64,000 bases of DNA from Moraxellaceae bacterium AER2_44_116 (GCA_006546595.1 VIAD01000003.1:183265-247264), one strand, 5' to 3'. Numbered from the stretch's first letter, positions 52,027-61,054 are shown. The notes: generated by a model from the sequence alone, not told the origin. A program made the numbers and translations.

Positions 52027-53484
52027 TTAATTTAACACATAGCCTAAATTACTTAAAACGGCTCTTATTTGTAGCTCAAATAAGTCGGCCAACTCAAAGT
52101 ATTCGTCAAACTCAAAACGAAGGTCATTTGCGTAGTCTGACTTGACAGGGGTAGTTGATTTCTTTCGTAGTAAAATACATGGTTTATTGTGGCCTTTTGC
52201 AAATCCATACTCATATAAAACATTGGAGTTATCGCCAGTAATATCGGCAACAAAAATATCGCAGTTCTGAATTTTTTTAAAAATATCGCCAATCAAATCG
52301 TGCGTTGGAGATTGATTATCCATAATTGGATGATGTATTAAGTTAATAAGAGGGTTTCTATTTTTAATGCAGTTAATGGCATTAAAAATGGTATTATCGT
52401 AATGATTTACAATGTTTTTGTTATAATACGGCATTGCCATAAATATTTTTATTTGTGATTCGTGTATTTTGTCAAATATATCAACAATACTATCTGCGTC
52501 AAGCTCTTTTATTTGGTCGATGTTTTTGGATAGTAGCCACACTTTAAATGATGTTAGTAAAGTTGTGCCTGTGCTTTCTTTAAAAGCATAATATAAAAAG
52601 GCTGATAGCAGACCAATTTCAGTTGATGCTCTTAGTCGTGCTTCTTCTCTGTATATTTCTTCTATTCGTAGTATTTTTTGTTTGATTAGTATTTCTGGTG
52701 TTTCCGCTTTAATCTGGTTTCTTTTTTCTAGAAATGTCAAAATTTGAACAAAAGTACTTCTCTTTTTATCTTGTAATAAATGGTTAAGATTTGGAGTGAC
52801 ATCTGTATCAAAGCTTTTTATGAGTTGGCGAGCTTTAACATATGTCCATCCGAATTGCTTCATTAAATCTTCATCAGAAAAAGAAATATTATCAAAAATG
52901 CTTTTTAAGTTTTGCTCGGATGTGAGGTTTTCACCTTTGCTATTAATGTTATGAAAAATTACACTTTGTTGTTTTGTGTTAATGTCATTATCTGTAAATA
53001 AAATCAAGCAAAATGGGGCTAATATATTGGTTTTTTCGGGACTTAAATGTTCTGCGGCAGTTAAACGATGATTGCCATCAATTCGATTAAAGAGTTTGTT
53101 TGCGTAGTTGTCATCAATTTTCAGTGTTGCTGTGCGAATATGCTCCTCATTGCGTATATCACCCGTTCCTTTATAGGTTTTAATTGAAACAGTAATACTT
53201 AAAGGTTTAGATTTTTCACCTGTTGAGTCTAGAATTTGAGCGGTAGGAGAAAGCCGAATATTATCAACTTGATTATTAATTGTGTAGCCTAAGATAATTT
53301 CTGGAAAGAATATATATTCTTTCTGGTCTAAAAAACTTTCTAAATCTTGGCAGTGTTGCTCAATTAATTCTCGCTGATAGCGTTCATCTGCTTTTGATAT
53401 TTTGGCTAAGTCGCTTAATTTGGCAAAACCACGAATGCAGGTAAAATTACTGAATGACTGTGCTAAAATTCCACGTAAAATCAT
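52027..53484 (-). CDS. DGQHR-like protein with C-terminal TIR/deoxyribosyltransferase-like domain
   Basis: 485 residues. The N-terminal half resembles DndB/DGQHR proteins: residues 135-140 read IDGNHR (Gln replaced by Asn), followed by FHNINSKGENLTSEQ (about 177-191), the iN-x-K-x-x-x-L part of that family. A helical linker spans about 205-340. Residues 345-440 look like a TIR or nucleoside 2-deoxyribosyltransferase-like fold: IKIFMAMPYY, FVADITGDNSNVLYEYGFAK with candidate catalytic E425, then PCILL. Such domains hydrolyse NAD or modify nucleotides in several defence systems. AAGGAG precedes the start. It is the last gene of the restriction-like operon, 15 bases after the specificity subunit, and appears more A+T-rich. 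Confidence 0.7.
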   Translation of the reverse strand: MILRGILAQSFSNFTCIRGFAKLSDLAKISKADERYQRELIEQHCQDLESFLDQKEYIFFPEIILGYTINNQVDNIRLSPTAQILDSTGEKSKPLSITVSIKTYKGTGDIRNEEHIRTATLKIDDNYANKLFNRIDGNHRLTAAEHLSPEKTNILAPFCLILFTDNDINTKQQSVIFHNINSKGENLTSEQNLKSIFDNISFSDEDLMKQFGWTYVKARQLIKSFDTDVTPNLNHLLQDKKRSTFVQILTFLEKRNQIKAETPEILIKQKILRIEEIYREEARLRASTEIGLLSAFLYYAFKESTGTTLLTSFKVWLLSKNIDQIKELDADSIVDIFDKIHESQIKIFMAMPYYNKNIVNHYDNTIFNAINCIKNRNPLINLIHHPIMDNQSPTHDLIGDIFKKIQNCDIFVADITGDNSNVLYEYGFAKGHNKPCILLRKKSTTPVKSDYANDLRFEFDEYFELADLFELQIRAVLSNLGYVLN

Positions 53485-53499
53485 TATATTCTCCTTGTG

Positions 53500-54894
53500 T
53501 TATTGACCTAAAATCATCTGTTCTATGTGTGCTTTAGCATTAGCTAGTAATTGCTCGGCTTGGGTTTGCAGTTGTTTGGCTTGGGTGCGGATGGCTTGTA
53601 TATGCTCGGCTATTTCGTTTTGTTTTTGGATTGGGGGTAGGGGGATTTTCATTCGTTTAAAGAAAATAGGAGAAACTCTTTGATGGCCTGTCGCACCTCC
53701 AAAATATAGCATTGCTGACCTTCTTAAATAACATAACCTTAAAATGGCATGTAAGTAATGAATGTTATTTTCGTGTAGTGCTCGAAAAATTAAATACTCA
53801 GTTGACCCTAAACCAACGCCATTGATGAGTCCAGTTGCTACAGCCGATTTACCATTTTGCATACATGGAGTTATTCTTGCCCAAAGTAAATCGTTGTCTT
53901 GAAACTGCGTATATCCTAATGACGTAGAGGGTTCTATAGTTTCTGCTACAGATGTGATTGAACCACTTTCATCGGATATTTTTTCCATTGGAATAAAGGA
54001 GCAAATCTTTGTGTCGATGATTGTTTTAGGATTAAAAATAAAGCTTTGAGTGAGTCTTTTCATGGGGTACTTAGTTGAGTGTAATGAAAATTGACTCATT
54101 TGAATGGGGGCATCAAAACGTTCGCCAGTTATCTGCTGAAAGCTAACCCTAAACATCCTTTTTTCTAAACTATTATCTTGCTCAGGTAAAGTAATACCTA
54201 ATTCAGTTAATAAGTAAGTGTCTATACTGGCTAGTAATGCTTGAGCTTGTTGCTGTTGTTGTTGGCTTTCATGTAGTGCTTTCTCATATAATTCAACTGC
54301 TTTATCTTGAATTTCTAACGGAGGAACAACAATAGGAACAGGCGAAAGTTGCTGATAGTTAATGTTTTTTTGTGCCGATTGCGGTGCTAAATCTTCTAAA
54401 TAGCTCTTAATAAATTTAAAGTATAAATTAATGTATTGCAGTGTTAACTCATTATTTTTAGGAGTCATGCCAATTAAACTGTCAGGAAAACAAGCGGGAT
54501 AATCTAAAATAGCCGTATCGCCAATATTGGCAGCAATGGTGATAACCACAACAGGCTTATCAAATAAACGACTGGTTTTTAAACCCAATTCGTTAAGTGT
54601 TTGAGAGTAAGTGATTTTTCCGTTAGATTGACTGGCACGAACAATATCCCCCGTTTGAATAAAAGGATATTCACCACCATAAAGTTTTGGTTCATTGCGT
54701 GGACGATGGCCAAAACGACCACGCTGCATATCAATAACCTGACATAGTTTTTTGATGGGGTAAATAGTTTTATTAACAATTTCTAAATTATTGACGGAAT
54801 AGTAGTAAAGAGGGTCAAGCCGTCCGTTGATATCTGAAAAATTTAGTGTAAATATTTTCAGGTTATCTGTTCTTTGATTATTAAACTGACTCAT
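53500..54894 (-). CDS. hsdS: Type I restriction-modification specificity subunit (HsdS)
   Basis: 464 residues with two target-recognition domains, each followed by a helical spacer: VPPLEIQDKAVELYEKALHE (about 190-209) and LPPIQKQNEIAEHIQAIRTQ (about 420-439). This gives a full-length bipartite-recognition subunit. The ATG (54894) follows GGGAGG and overlaps the YhcG gene by 14 bases. It would direct the methylase/nuclease fusion to DNA sequence; the target cannot be read from the protein. Confidence 0.9.
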   Translation of the reverse strand: MSQFNNQRTDNLKIFTLNFSDINGRLDPLYYYSVNNLEIVNKTIYPIKKLCQVIDMQRGRFGHRPRNEPKLYGGEYPFIQTGDIVRASQSNGKITYSQTLNELGLKTSRLFDKPVVVITIAANIGDTAILDYPACFPDSLIGMTPKNNELTLQYINLYFKFIKSYLEDLAPQSAQKNINYQQLSPVPIVVPPLEIQDKAVELYEKALHESQQQQQQAQALLASIDTYLLTELGITLPEQDNSLEKRMFRVSFQQITGERFDAPIQMSQFSLHSTKYPMKRLTQSFIFNPKTIIDTKICSFIPMEKISDESGSITSVAETIEPSTSLGYTQFQDNDLLWARITPCMQNGKSAVATGLINGVGLGSTEYLIFRALHENNIHYLHAILRLCYLRRSAMLYFGGATGHQRVSPIFFKRMKIPLPPIQKQNEIAEHIQAIRTQAKQLQTQAEQLLANAKAHIEQMILGQ

Positions 54895-55942
54895 TATTAC
54901 CTCCCTTATTTATAGCTTCTTCTTGCTTTTCTAATAATAACTCCAACTGCCGACTTAACACTGCTTTATCAGGCAAGTATAACGAATACTTTGCCAAAAG
55001 CACCGTATTCGTAATACTTGCCGTCGCATACTCCACCAAAATATGATTTTTCTTTGCGCCTAAAATAATGCCTACAGGCTCATTATCGCCTTCGCTAGCT
55101 TCTTCTTTTTTAAAGTAATTTAAGTATAAATTCATTTGACCAATATCTTGATGGTCAATTTCGCCACGTTTTAAATCCACCAACACAAAACATTTTAAAA
55201 TACGATGATAAAACAACAAGTCCACATAAAAATGCCGACCGCCAATACTCATCCGATATTGCCGCCCAATAAACGCAAAACCCTTACCCATTTCCATAAT
55301 AAACGATTGCAGGTTTTCTATAATTTGCGTCTCTAAATCACTTTCAAGATAATGAGTTGACTCAGGAATGTTTAAAAACTCCAACACAAACGGGTCTTTG
55401 ATTAAATCATCGGCAGATTGAGGTACAAAACCTTCTTTAGACAAACGTAAAACACTGTCTTTATCTTTAGATAAGGCAATACGCTCAAACAAAGAGCTTT
55501 GCATTTGTCGTTTTAGCTCCCGCACACTCCAACGCTCTAGCTCGCATTGCTTTGCATAAAAGTTAAGTTCTAAGTCATTATTAGATTTAAGAATTTCTAT
55601 GTAATGACTCCAGCTTAAAAATCCAGACAGTGTTTGGATTTTTGCAAACTTGAGATAAAACTGTCGAATTAAAAACACATTAGAACGGCTAAAGCCTTTG
55701 CCATGCTGCGTGGTTAAGTCTTTTGCTAATTTGTCTAATAGGCCGCTACCATATTCTGCTTTTTCGTTGCCGTGTTGCTCAAACTCAACAATATGCCGCC
55801 CGACCTGCCAATAAGTTTGTACTAGCAAAGTATTAACCGCGTATGCGGCTTGCTCTCGCGCCGATGACAGCAATACGCCTACATTGTCTAAAAGCTTGTG
55901 ATAGTGGTTATAATCGGGTGATGTAGTGCTAGTAAGACTCAT
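54881..55942 (-). CDS. YhcG-type PD-(D/E)XK nuclease (DUF1016)
   Basis: 353 residues. An N-terminal helical DUF1016-type domain (about 15-165: VGVLLSSAREQAAYAVNTLL, WSVRELKRQM) is followed by a PD-(D/E)XK nuclease domain (about 195-330). That domain has D241 in HFYVDLLFYH, D256-L-K258 in VLVDLKRG, and the QIGxM-like QDIGQMNLYLNYF. YhcG proteins are often found inside type I restriction loci, with an unclear role. Overlaps both neighbours by 14 bases, so it is embedded in the operon rather than a late insertion next to it. Confidence 0.88.
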   Translation of the reverse strand: MSLTSTTSPDYNHYHKLLDNVGVLLSSAREQAAYAVNTLLVQTYWQVGRHIVEFEQHGNEKAEYGSGLLDKLAKDLTTQHGKGFSRSNVFLIRQFYLKFAKIQTLSGFLSWSHYIEILKSNNDLELNFYAKQCELERWSVRELKRQMQSSLFERIALSKDKDSVLRLSKEGFVPQSADDLIKDPFVLEFLNIPESTHYLESDLETQIIENLQSFIMEMGKGFAFIGRQYRMSIGGRHFYVDLLFYHRILKCFVLVDLKRGEIDHQDIGQMNLYLNYFKKEEASEGDNEPVGIILGAKKNHILVEYATASITNTVLLAKYSLYLPDKAVLSRQLELLLEKQEEAINKGGNNESV

Positions 55943-58088
55943 TATTGACTTCCTGTGTAATAAATCGCGCTAACTCTGTGCCAATTACATCCAATTCGTT
56001 TTTATTGGTTTTTTTGCCTGTTGCGTCATAGCCAATATCGTCGGCAATGGCCATAAAAATAGGGTAGTCGGGTAGTTCGTTTTGTTTTTTTAGTAAATAG
56101 GCTTCTTCTAAGCGCTCTTTTAGTTCGTTAATTTGCTCGGTGTATTCCGCGCTTTTTTCGGCTTTCCATTCTTTATAAGCGTCTGTCTTTTTAAAGTCGC
56201 TTAACTCACCTGTAAACGTTGCTCCTTTGGCCTGATTTAGTACGTCTTTTTTCTCTTGTTCTATGCGTTCAACTTCGGTTTGATAGTTGTGTTGAGTGAG
56301 TAATAGGGTTTGTAAACTTAGCTTTTTTTGCTGTATGGCTTGCGTTGTTGCTGCGCTATATTTACGCAAAAATAACACGCTACTTTTTACGCCTGCGCCT
56401 GTGGCGGTAAACGCTGTTTGCGGCAAACTCACTACCGCGACAATGCGGTATTGTTCTTCTATTTGGTCGCGGACATATTGCAAACTGCTATTGGTTAACA
56501 CGCCATCGGGAATCACAATCGCTAAATAACCACCTTCAGTTAGAAAGTGATGACATTGTTCTATAAACAAAATTTCGGTGCTTTGAGAGTCCCGATTTTT
56601 AACGCCACTGTTTTTTAAGTCTAACCAAGACGTGTCTTTCATGCCAAAGTCATAAGTGTCTAAATAGGCTTTTTCGGTTAGTTTAATCACGCTGCCAAAC
56701 GGTGGATTCGTAATAATAAAATCAAAACGTCCGTACTTAAAACCCTGATTTTTAGTGACTTCTTGAATTTTATCTGCGCTTAACAAACCATCAGAAGTAA
56801 TGACATTAGTATGGCCATCATCGTGAATAATCATATTCATTTTAGCGGCGCGGCTAATTTGCTCGTTAATTTCTATACCGTATAAGTTCTTTTCGGCAAA
56901 GTCGTGCCAGTGTCGCCAATGTTCATTACTTTCGGAGCTATAAAATTCATCGGCTTCGCGGCGAACTTTTTCCAGCGCGTGTAATAAAAAGCCACCACTG
57001 CCACATGAGGTATCTAATACCAGAGAGTTATGGGTGATAGGCAATACATCAACAATAAACTTAACAATCGGGCGAGGGGTAAAATATTGGCCAAAACTGC
57101 CCCTAAAAAACGAATCCATAAAGGTTTCAAAAGCGCGGCCTTTGCTGTCTAAGTCGGTTTTGCTGAGGTTAATGTCTTGTAAATACTCAACAATGGTACG
57201 CACCCGCTCAGTAGTTAAGCGAATATCATCTCTAAATACTTCGGGGTCTTTGGTTCGACCTTCTTCATATAAAGCTTTAATCCGTTTAAACAAAGCCTGA
57301 TTGGTTTGTTTTAACACTTCGTCAGGATGGCTGGCTTCGGCAACAATAATCTGAAAGTCATAAGGTTGACCATCTTTACGCGGTTTACGTTCATCCCAAA
57401 TTTTACAAAAAATTAACTTGTCTAATTCGTCAAAGGCTTCGGAAGGATTTAATTGTCCACCTGCCCAAAGTGCGTTATGAGCTTGCTTAAAGCGGCGCGT
57501 TAATTCATCTTCGGCAACCACGCGAATGTCGGCAAATTTTTGCTCACCTGTTTTGTGTTTGAGTTTGTCCGCGCCTTTAACAAATTTATAGGGGGCGAGC
57601 TTATCGACACCATAAGCAGGAATATCCGTTTCTAGTTTGCGTGTATGTTTGGCTTTATCGACTTGAAAGTATTCATTTTTAATTTTAGAGGTAACCCAAA
57701 CCCATTTGACATTATTGGGTAAGGCAAAAGCGTAAGAGTAAGCTTGATTGATAGCTTGAGTAAATTCTTGTTCGGAGACTTCTTGTTTTTTACATTCGAC
57801 TAAAATATGGGGCTGCAAACAGTCATCATCGTTATAAACAATAATATCGGCTTCGCGCTTGTCTGCACCCATTGTCACCATAACAAAATTTTGTACGCGC
57901 TTGGCAGGGTAGCCATATTCCAAAATTAAACGGCAATAGGCTTCGGCTTGTACTTGCTCTTCGGGATTGGTTAATAAACGACTTTTCTTTTGCGTGACGT
58001 ATTCAATGCGTTTGCCATCGTCAAACAGTTTAATAATGCCTTTGCTGATGCCTAACTGAATGTAGTCGATTACTTGATTATTATTCAT
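55929..58088 (-). CDS. hsdM: Nuclease-N6 adenine methylase fusion (HsdR-N plus HsdM)
   Basis: 719 residues. Residues about 35-150 match the HsdR N-terminal nuclease domain: D81 and E98-x-K100 in ADIIVYNDDDC...ILVECKK give a PD-(D/E)XK site. Residues about 190-600 are an N6-adenine methylase: motif I DTSCGSGGFLL (359-369), motif IV NPPF (461-464), and the HsdM-type TPRPIVKFIVDVLP helix. The C-terminus (about 590-690) is coiled. Thus cutting and methylation sit in one chain, as in BcgI-like enzymes, and no separate HsdR motor is encoded nearby. AAGGA precedes ATG 58088. A TTGACA lies upstream but without a clear -10. Confidence 0.88.
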   Translation of the reverse strand: MNNNQVIDYIQLGISKGIIKLFDDGKRIEYVTQKKSRLLTNPEEQVQAEAYCRLILEYGYPAKRVQNFVMVTMGADKREADIIVYNDDDCLQPHILVECKKQEVSEQEFTQAINQAYSYAFALPNNVKWVWVTSKIKNEYFQVDKAKHTRKLETDIPAYGVDKLAPYKFVKGADKLKHKTGEQKFADIRVVAEDELTRRFKQAHNALWAGGQLNPSEAFDELDKLIFCKIWDERKPRKDGQPYDFQIIVAEASHPDEVLKQTNQALFKRIKALYEEGRTKDPEVFRDDIRLTTERVRTIVEYLQDINLSKTDLDSKGRAFETFMDSFFRGSFGQYFTPRPIVKFIVDVLPITHNSLVLDTSCGSGGFLLHALEKVRREADEFYSSESNEHWRHWHDFAEKNLYGIEINEQISRAAKMNMIIHDDGHTNVITSDGLLSADKIQEVTKNQGFKYGRFDFIITNPPFGSVIKLTEKAYLDTYDFGMKDTSWLDLKNSGVKNRDSQSTEILFIEQCHHFLTEGGYLAIVIPDGVLTNSSLQYVRDQIEEQYRIVAVVSLPQTAFTATGAGVKSSVLFLRKYSAATTQAIQQKKLSLQTLLLTQHNYQTEVERIEQEKKDVLNQAKGATFTGELSDFKKTDAYKEWKAEKSAEYTEQINELKERLEEAYLLKKQNELPDYPIFMAIADDIGYDATGKKTNKNELDVIGTELARFITQEVNNESY

Positions 58089-58192
58089 CGTGAATCCTTA
58101 ATGTTAGGGTGACAGTACATCTGCTATGTCAAATATTTTGCCCGCTTATAATCGGGGTATCTACAGTATTTTAATGCTTTTCGATAGGCCAA

Positions 58193-58228
58193 AAAAAAGC
58201 CCTGATTGTTATCAATCAAGGCTTTTTT
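58193..58228 (-). terminator. Terminator of tRNA-Leu (bidirectional)
   Basis: On the minus strand AAAAAAGCCTTGATT and AATCAGGGCTTTTTT form a stem of about 15 bp (one G-T pair) around GATAAC, with a T-run. It separates tRNA-Leu from the defence operon. Confidence 0.92.
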
Positions 58229-58240
58229 AGAATTACGTGC

Positions 58241-58327
58241 TGGTACCGAGAGTCGGAATCGAACCGACACGCCCTCACAGGCAACAGATTTTGAGTCTGC
58301 CGCGTCTACCAGTTCCGCCATCCCGGC
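58241..58327 (-). tRNA. leuX: tRNA-Leu (CAA anticodon)
   Basis: 87-nt class II tRNA on the minus strand. The acceptor arm GCCGGGA pairs with TCTCGGT (two G-T pairs), the D arm holds AACTGGTAGACGC, the anticodon loop CTCAAAA gives CAA, the long variable arm is present, the T arm is GGTTCGATTCC, and CCA is encoded. The gene reads UUG leucine codons. The symbol leuX is by analogy with E. coli tRNA-Leu(CAA). Confidence 0.96.
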
Positions 58328-58343
58328 ACGTAGAGTGGGGTGT

Positions 58344-58371
58344 ATTATAGGCAGCAAAAAATGTACGTCAA
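58344..58371 (-). promoter_or_regulatory. Promoter of tRNA-Leu
   Basis: On the minus strand TTGACG (58371-58366), a 16-base spacer and a perfect TATAAT (58349-58344) lie 16 bases before the tRNA 5' end. Confidence 0.85.
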
Positions 58372-58388
58372 GCATTTTCAATGAAAGT

Positions 58389-58397
58389 TGTTATAAT
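58389..58397 (+). promoter_or_regulatory. Extended -10 promoter of queA
   Basis: TGTTATAAT (58389-58397) is a perfect extended -10 box (TGnTATAAT) with only a weak -35. Transcription would start near 58404, about 28 bases before the queA ATG. It runs back to back with the tRNA-Leu promoter. Confidence 0.65.
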
Positions 58398-58431
58398 GCT
58401 ACCCCGTTTGAATATTTCTTATGCAAAATCT

Positions 58432-59472
58432 ATGCGCCTGACTGACTTTAGCTACGAACTACCCGATGAATTGATTGCCCGCCACCCATTAAGCGAACGC
58501 TCCGCCTCACGTTTATTACATTTAGCGGCTGATGGTTTACATCATCGCAGCGTCCGTGATTTGCCGCAATTGATTCGCCCCAATGATTTATTGGTTTTTA
58601 ACGATACCCGAGTCTTAGCTGCACGATTATTTGGTAATAAAGCCACAGGCGGTAATATAGAAGTCTTGGTCGAACGCATTATTGATGAAAATACGGCGTT
58701 AGTCCATTTACGCGCCAGTAACTCACCCAAAGCAGGGGCAAAACTATTTTTTGCCCGTGGCCAAGTGTCAGCGATGATGGTCGAGCGTGTCGATGATTTA
58801 TTTAAGCTGCAATTTTCGCAACCTGTACGTGCTGTATTAGCCGCGCATGGTGAAATGCCGTTGCCGCCTTATTTAGGTCGAGAAGTTGAAAAAGCCGATA
58901 GCGAGCGTTATCAAACGGTCTATAGCCACCCCGATAAAGTCAATTCGGTGGCCGCCCCGACCGCAGGTTTGCATTTCGATGATGATTTATTAGCGCAATT
59001 AACAGCCGCAGGCGCAAATTTTGCCTATGTCACTTTACACGTTGGCGCAGGGACGTTTCGGCCTGTAAAAACGGATGATATTCGTGACCATCACATGCAC
59101 AGTGAATGGTTAAATGTGCCTGAAGAAACCGTTCAAGCCATTCGTGATACTAAAGCCAAAGGTGGGCGAGTGATTGCCATTGGTACAACCAGTGTGCGTG
59201 CTTTAGAAAGTGCGGCGTTGTATAGCAATGGTCAGTTGCAAGCATGGTCGGGTGAAACTCAGATTTTTATCTACCCGAGTTATGAATTTAAGGTGATAGA
59301 TGCCTTGTTTACGAATTTTCATTTACCCGAATCGACCTTGTTAATGTTGGTGTCGGCATTGGCAGGGCGTGAGCGTGTCATGGCCGCCTATGCGGAGGCA
59401 GTGGCGCAGAAGTATCGCTTTTTTAGTTATGGTGATGCGATGTTTGTTGAGCAAGAAGAAAACAATGTTTAG
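58432..59472 (+). CDS. queA: S-adenosylmethionine:tRNA ribosyltransferase-isomerase QueA
   Basis: QueA makes epoxyqueuosine in tRNA from preQ1 by transferring the ribosyl part of SAM. ATG 58432 gives MRLTDFSYELPDELIARHPL, 346 residues; an ATG at 58381 lies upstream of the predicted promoter -10. Diagnostic segments: DLLVFNDTRVLAARLFGNKA (about 50-69), VAAPTAGLHFD (about 172-182) and TTSVRALESAA (about 253-263). It is 60 bases before tgt, with which it works in the same pathway. Confidence 0.97.
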   Translation: MRLTDFSYELPDELIARHPLSERSASRLLHLAADGLHHRSVRDLPQLIRPNDLLVFNDTRVLAARLFGNKATGGNIEVLVERIIDENTALVHLRASNSPKAGAKLFFARGQVSAMMVERVDDLFKLQFSQPVRAVLAAHGEMPLPPYLGREVEKADSERYQTVYSHPDKVNSVAAPTAGLHFDDDLLAQLTAAGANFAYVTLHVGAGTFRPVKTDDIRDHHMHSEWLNVPEETVQAIRDTKAKGGRVIAIGTTSVRALESAALYSNGQLQAWSGETQIFIYPSYEFKVIDALFTNFHLPESTLLMLVSALAGRERVMAAYAEAVAQKYRFFSYGDAMFVEQEENNV

Positions 59473-59532
59473 CCCATCCTTCCCAATACGCTATACTTGC
59501 GCCCTTGTTTTTAACCGCACCGTATTTTTATC

Positions 59533-60645
59533 ATGCAATTTAAACTTTTAGCCACCGATGGTCTTGCGCGTCGGGGCGAACTCACTTTGCAACATGGCAA
59601 AGTACAAACGCCTGCCTTTATGCCTGTCGGTACTTATGGCACGGTCAAAGGCATGTTTCCGTCAGATATTGCCAATATTGGCGCGGAAATCATGCTCGGT
59701 AATACCTTCCATTTATGGTTGAGACCAGGTACAGACATCGTTAAACAACACGGTGGCTTACATCAGTTTATCAATTGGGATAAACCGATTCTGACCGATT
59801 CGGGCGGTTTTCAAGTATTCAGCTTGGGTGCGTTACGCAAAATCAGCGAAGAGGGCGTAAAGTTTCAATCGCCTGTTGACGGCGCAAAAGTGTTTTTAAC
59901 GCCTGAAATCTCCATGCAAATTCAGAAAGATTTGAATTCTGATATCGTCATGATTTTTGACGAATGCACGCCATATCCTGCAACCGAAAAAGAAGCGCGT
60001 GAGTCAATGGAGCTGAGTTTACGTTGGGCGGCGCGATGTAAAGTTGCCCATGAAGGCAATCCCAATGCTTTATTTGGTATTGTGCAGGGTGGTATGTATG
60101 AAAATTTACGTGATGTTTCTTTAGAGGGCTTATTAAATATTGGCTTTGATGGTTATGCCATTGGTGGTTTGTCGGTGGGCGAGCCTAAAGAAGAAATGTT
60201 GAAAATCTTGGATTACGTCCCCACTAAATTACCTGATGATAAGCCCCGTTATTTAATGGGGGTCGGTAAACCCGAAGATTTAGTCGAAGCAGTGCGTCGC
60301 GGTGTGGATATGTTTGATTGTGTCATGCCTACACGTAATGCTCGAAATGGTCATTATTTTGTCACTGACGGTATTGTCCGTATTCGTAATAGTCAGTACA
60401 AGACGGATACTGACACATTAGATGCACATTGCGATTGTTATACTTGCCAAAATTTCTCCCGTGCCTATTTACATCATTTAGACAAATGCGGCGAGATGTT
60501 GGGTGCAATGTTAGGCACACTACACAACTTGCGCTACTACCAACGCTTAATGGCAGGCTTACGTACTGCCATTGAGCAAGGCACATTGACTGAATTTGTT
60601 GCCGACTTTTACGCTCGTCGAGATTTACCCGTTCCAGCGTTATGA
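59533..60645 (+). CDS. tgt: tRNA-guanine transglycosylase Tgt
   Basis: Tgt exchanges guanine-34 for preQ1 in tRNAs for Asp, Asn, His and Tyr. 370 residues. The catalytic aspartates lie in ILTDSGGFQVFSLG (about 86-99) and in VDMFDCVMPTRNARNGH (about 258-274). The zinc site is CDCYTC with a following HH (about 299-315). No clear ribosome binding site precedes the ATG (CCGTATTTTTATC). yajC follows after 29 bases. Confidence 0.98.
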   Translation: MQFKLLATDGLARRGELTLQHGKVQTPAFMPVGTYGTVKGMFPSDIANIGAEIMLGNTFHLWLRPGTDIVKQHGGLHQFINWDKPILTDSGGFQVFSLGALRKISEEGVKFQSPVDGAKVFLTPEISMQIQKDLNSDIVMIFDECTPYPATEKEARESMELSLRWAARCKVAHEGNPNALFGIVQGGMYENLRDVSLEGLLNIGFDGYAIGGLSVGEPKEEMLKILDYVPTKLPDDKPRYLMGVGKPEDLVEAVRRGVDMFDCVMPTRNARNGHYFVTDGIVRIRNSQYKTDTDTLDAHCDCYTCQNFSRAYLHHLDKCGEMLGAMLGTLHNLRYYQRLMAGLRTAIEQGTLTEFVADFYARRDLPVPAL

Positions 60646-60674
60646 TTTCGTCCTAAGTTATAGAGAGAGAAAGC

Positions 60675-61037
60675 ATGAGTTTTTTTATTGCCGATGCCTA
60701 CGCCGCCGCGCCTGCTGCCGCTGAACCTTCCGCATTTGCCAACATTGCCATGTTAGTCGTGTTTATGTTGGTGTTTTACTTTTTGTTATGGCGGCCACAA
60801 GCAAAACGTCAAAAAGAACATAAAGGCTTAATGGATAGTCTGCAAAAAGGCGATGAAGTCGTGTTTGCAGGTGGTTTGTTAGGTCGAGTGCAAAGCGTTG
60901 ATGATGACTATGCGGTGATTGAAGCCAGTCATAATTTGACGTTAAAAGTGCAAAAAGCAGCCGTGTTGGCAACTTTGCCAGCAGGGACATTAAAAGGCAT
61001 TGGTGTGGCATCTCCCACCAATTTAAACAAAGACTAG
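60675..61037 (+). CDS. yajC: SecDF-associated protein YajC
   Basis: YajC is a small accessory protein of the SecDF complex. 120 residues with one membrane helix (about 20-40, FANIAMLVVFMLVFYFLLWR), then the conserved RPQAKRQKEHKGLMDSLQKG (about 40-59) and a cytoplasmic domain (GDEVVFAGGLLGRV). GAGAGAGAAAG precedes the ATG. The N-terminal Ala-rich stretch is common in the family. Confidence 0.96.
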   Translation: MSFFIADAYAAAPAAAEPSAFANIAMLVVFMLVFYFLLWRPQAKRQKEHKGLMDSLQKGDEVVFAGGLLGRVQSVDDDYAVIEASHNLTLKVQKAAVLATLPAGTLKGIGVASPTNLNKD

Positions 61038-61054
61038 AATATATAAGAACTGCT

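Noticed and set aside
52027..58088. Complete classical type I restriction system
   Set aside because: There is no HsdR helicase/translocase; the nuclease domain is fused to the methylase instead.
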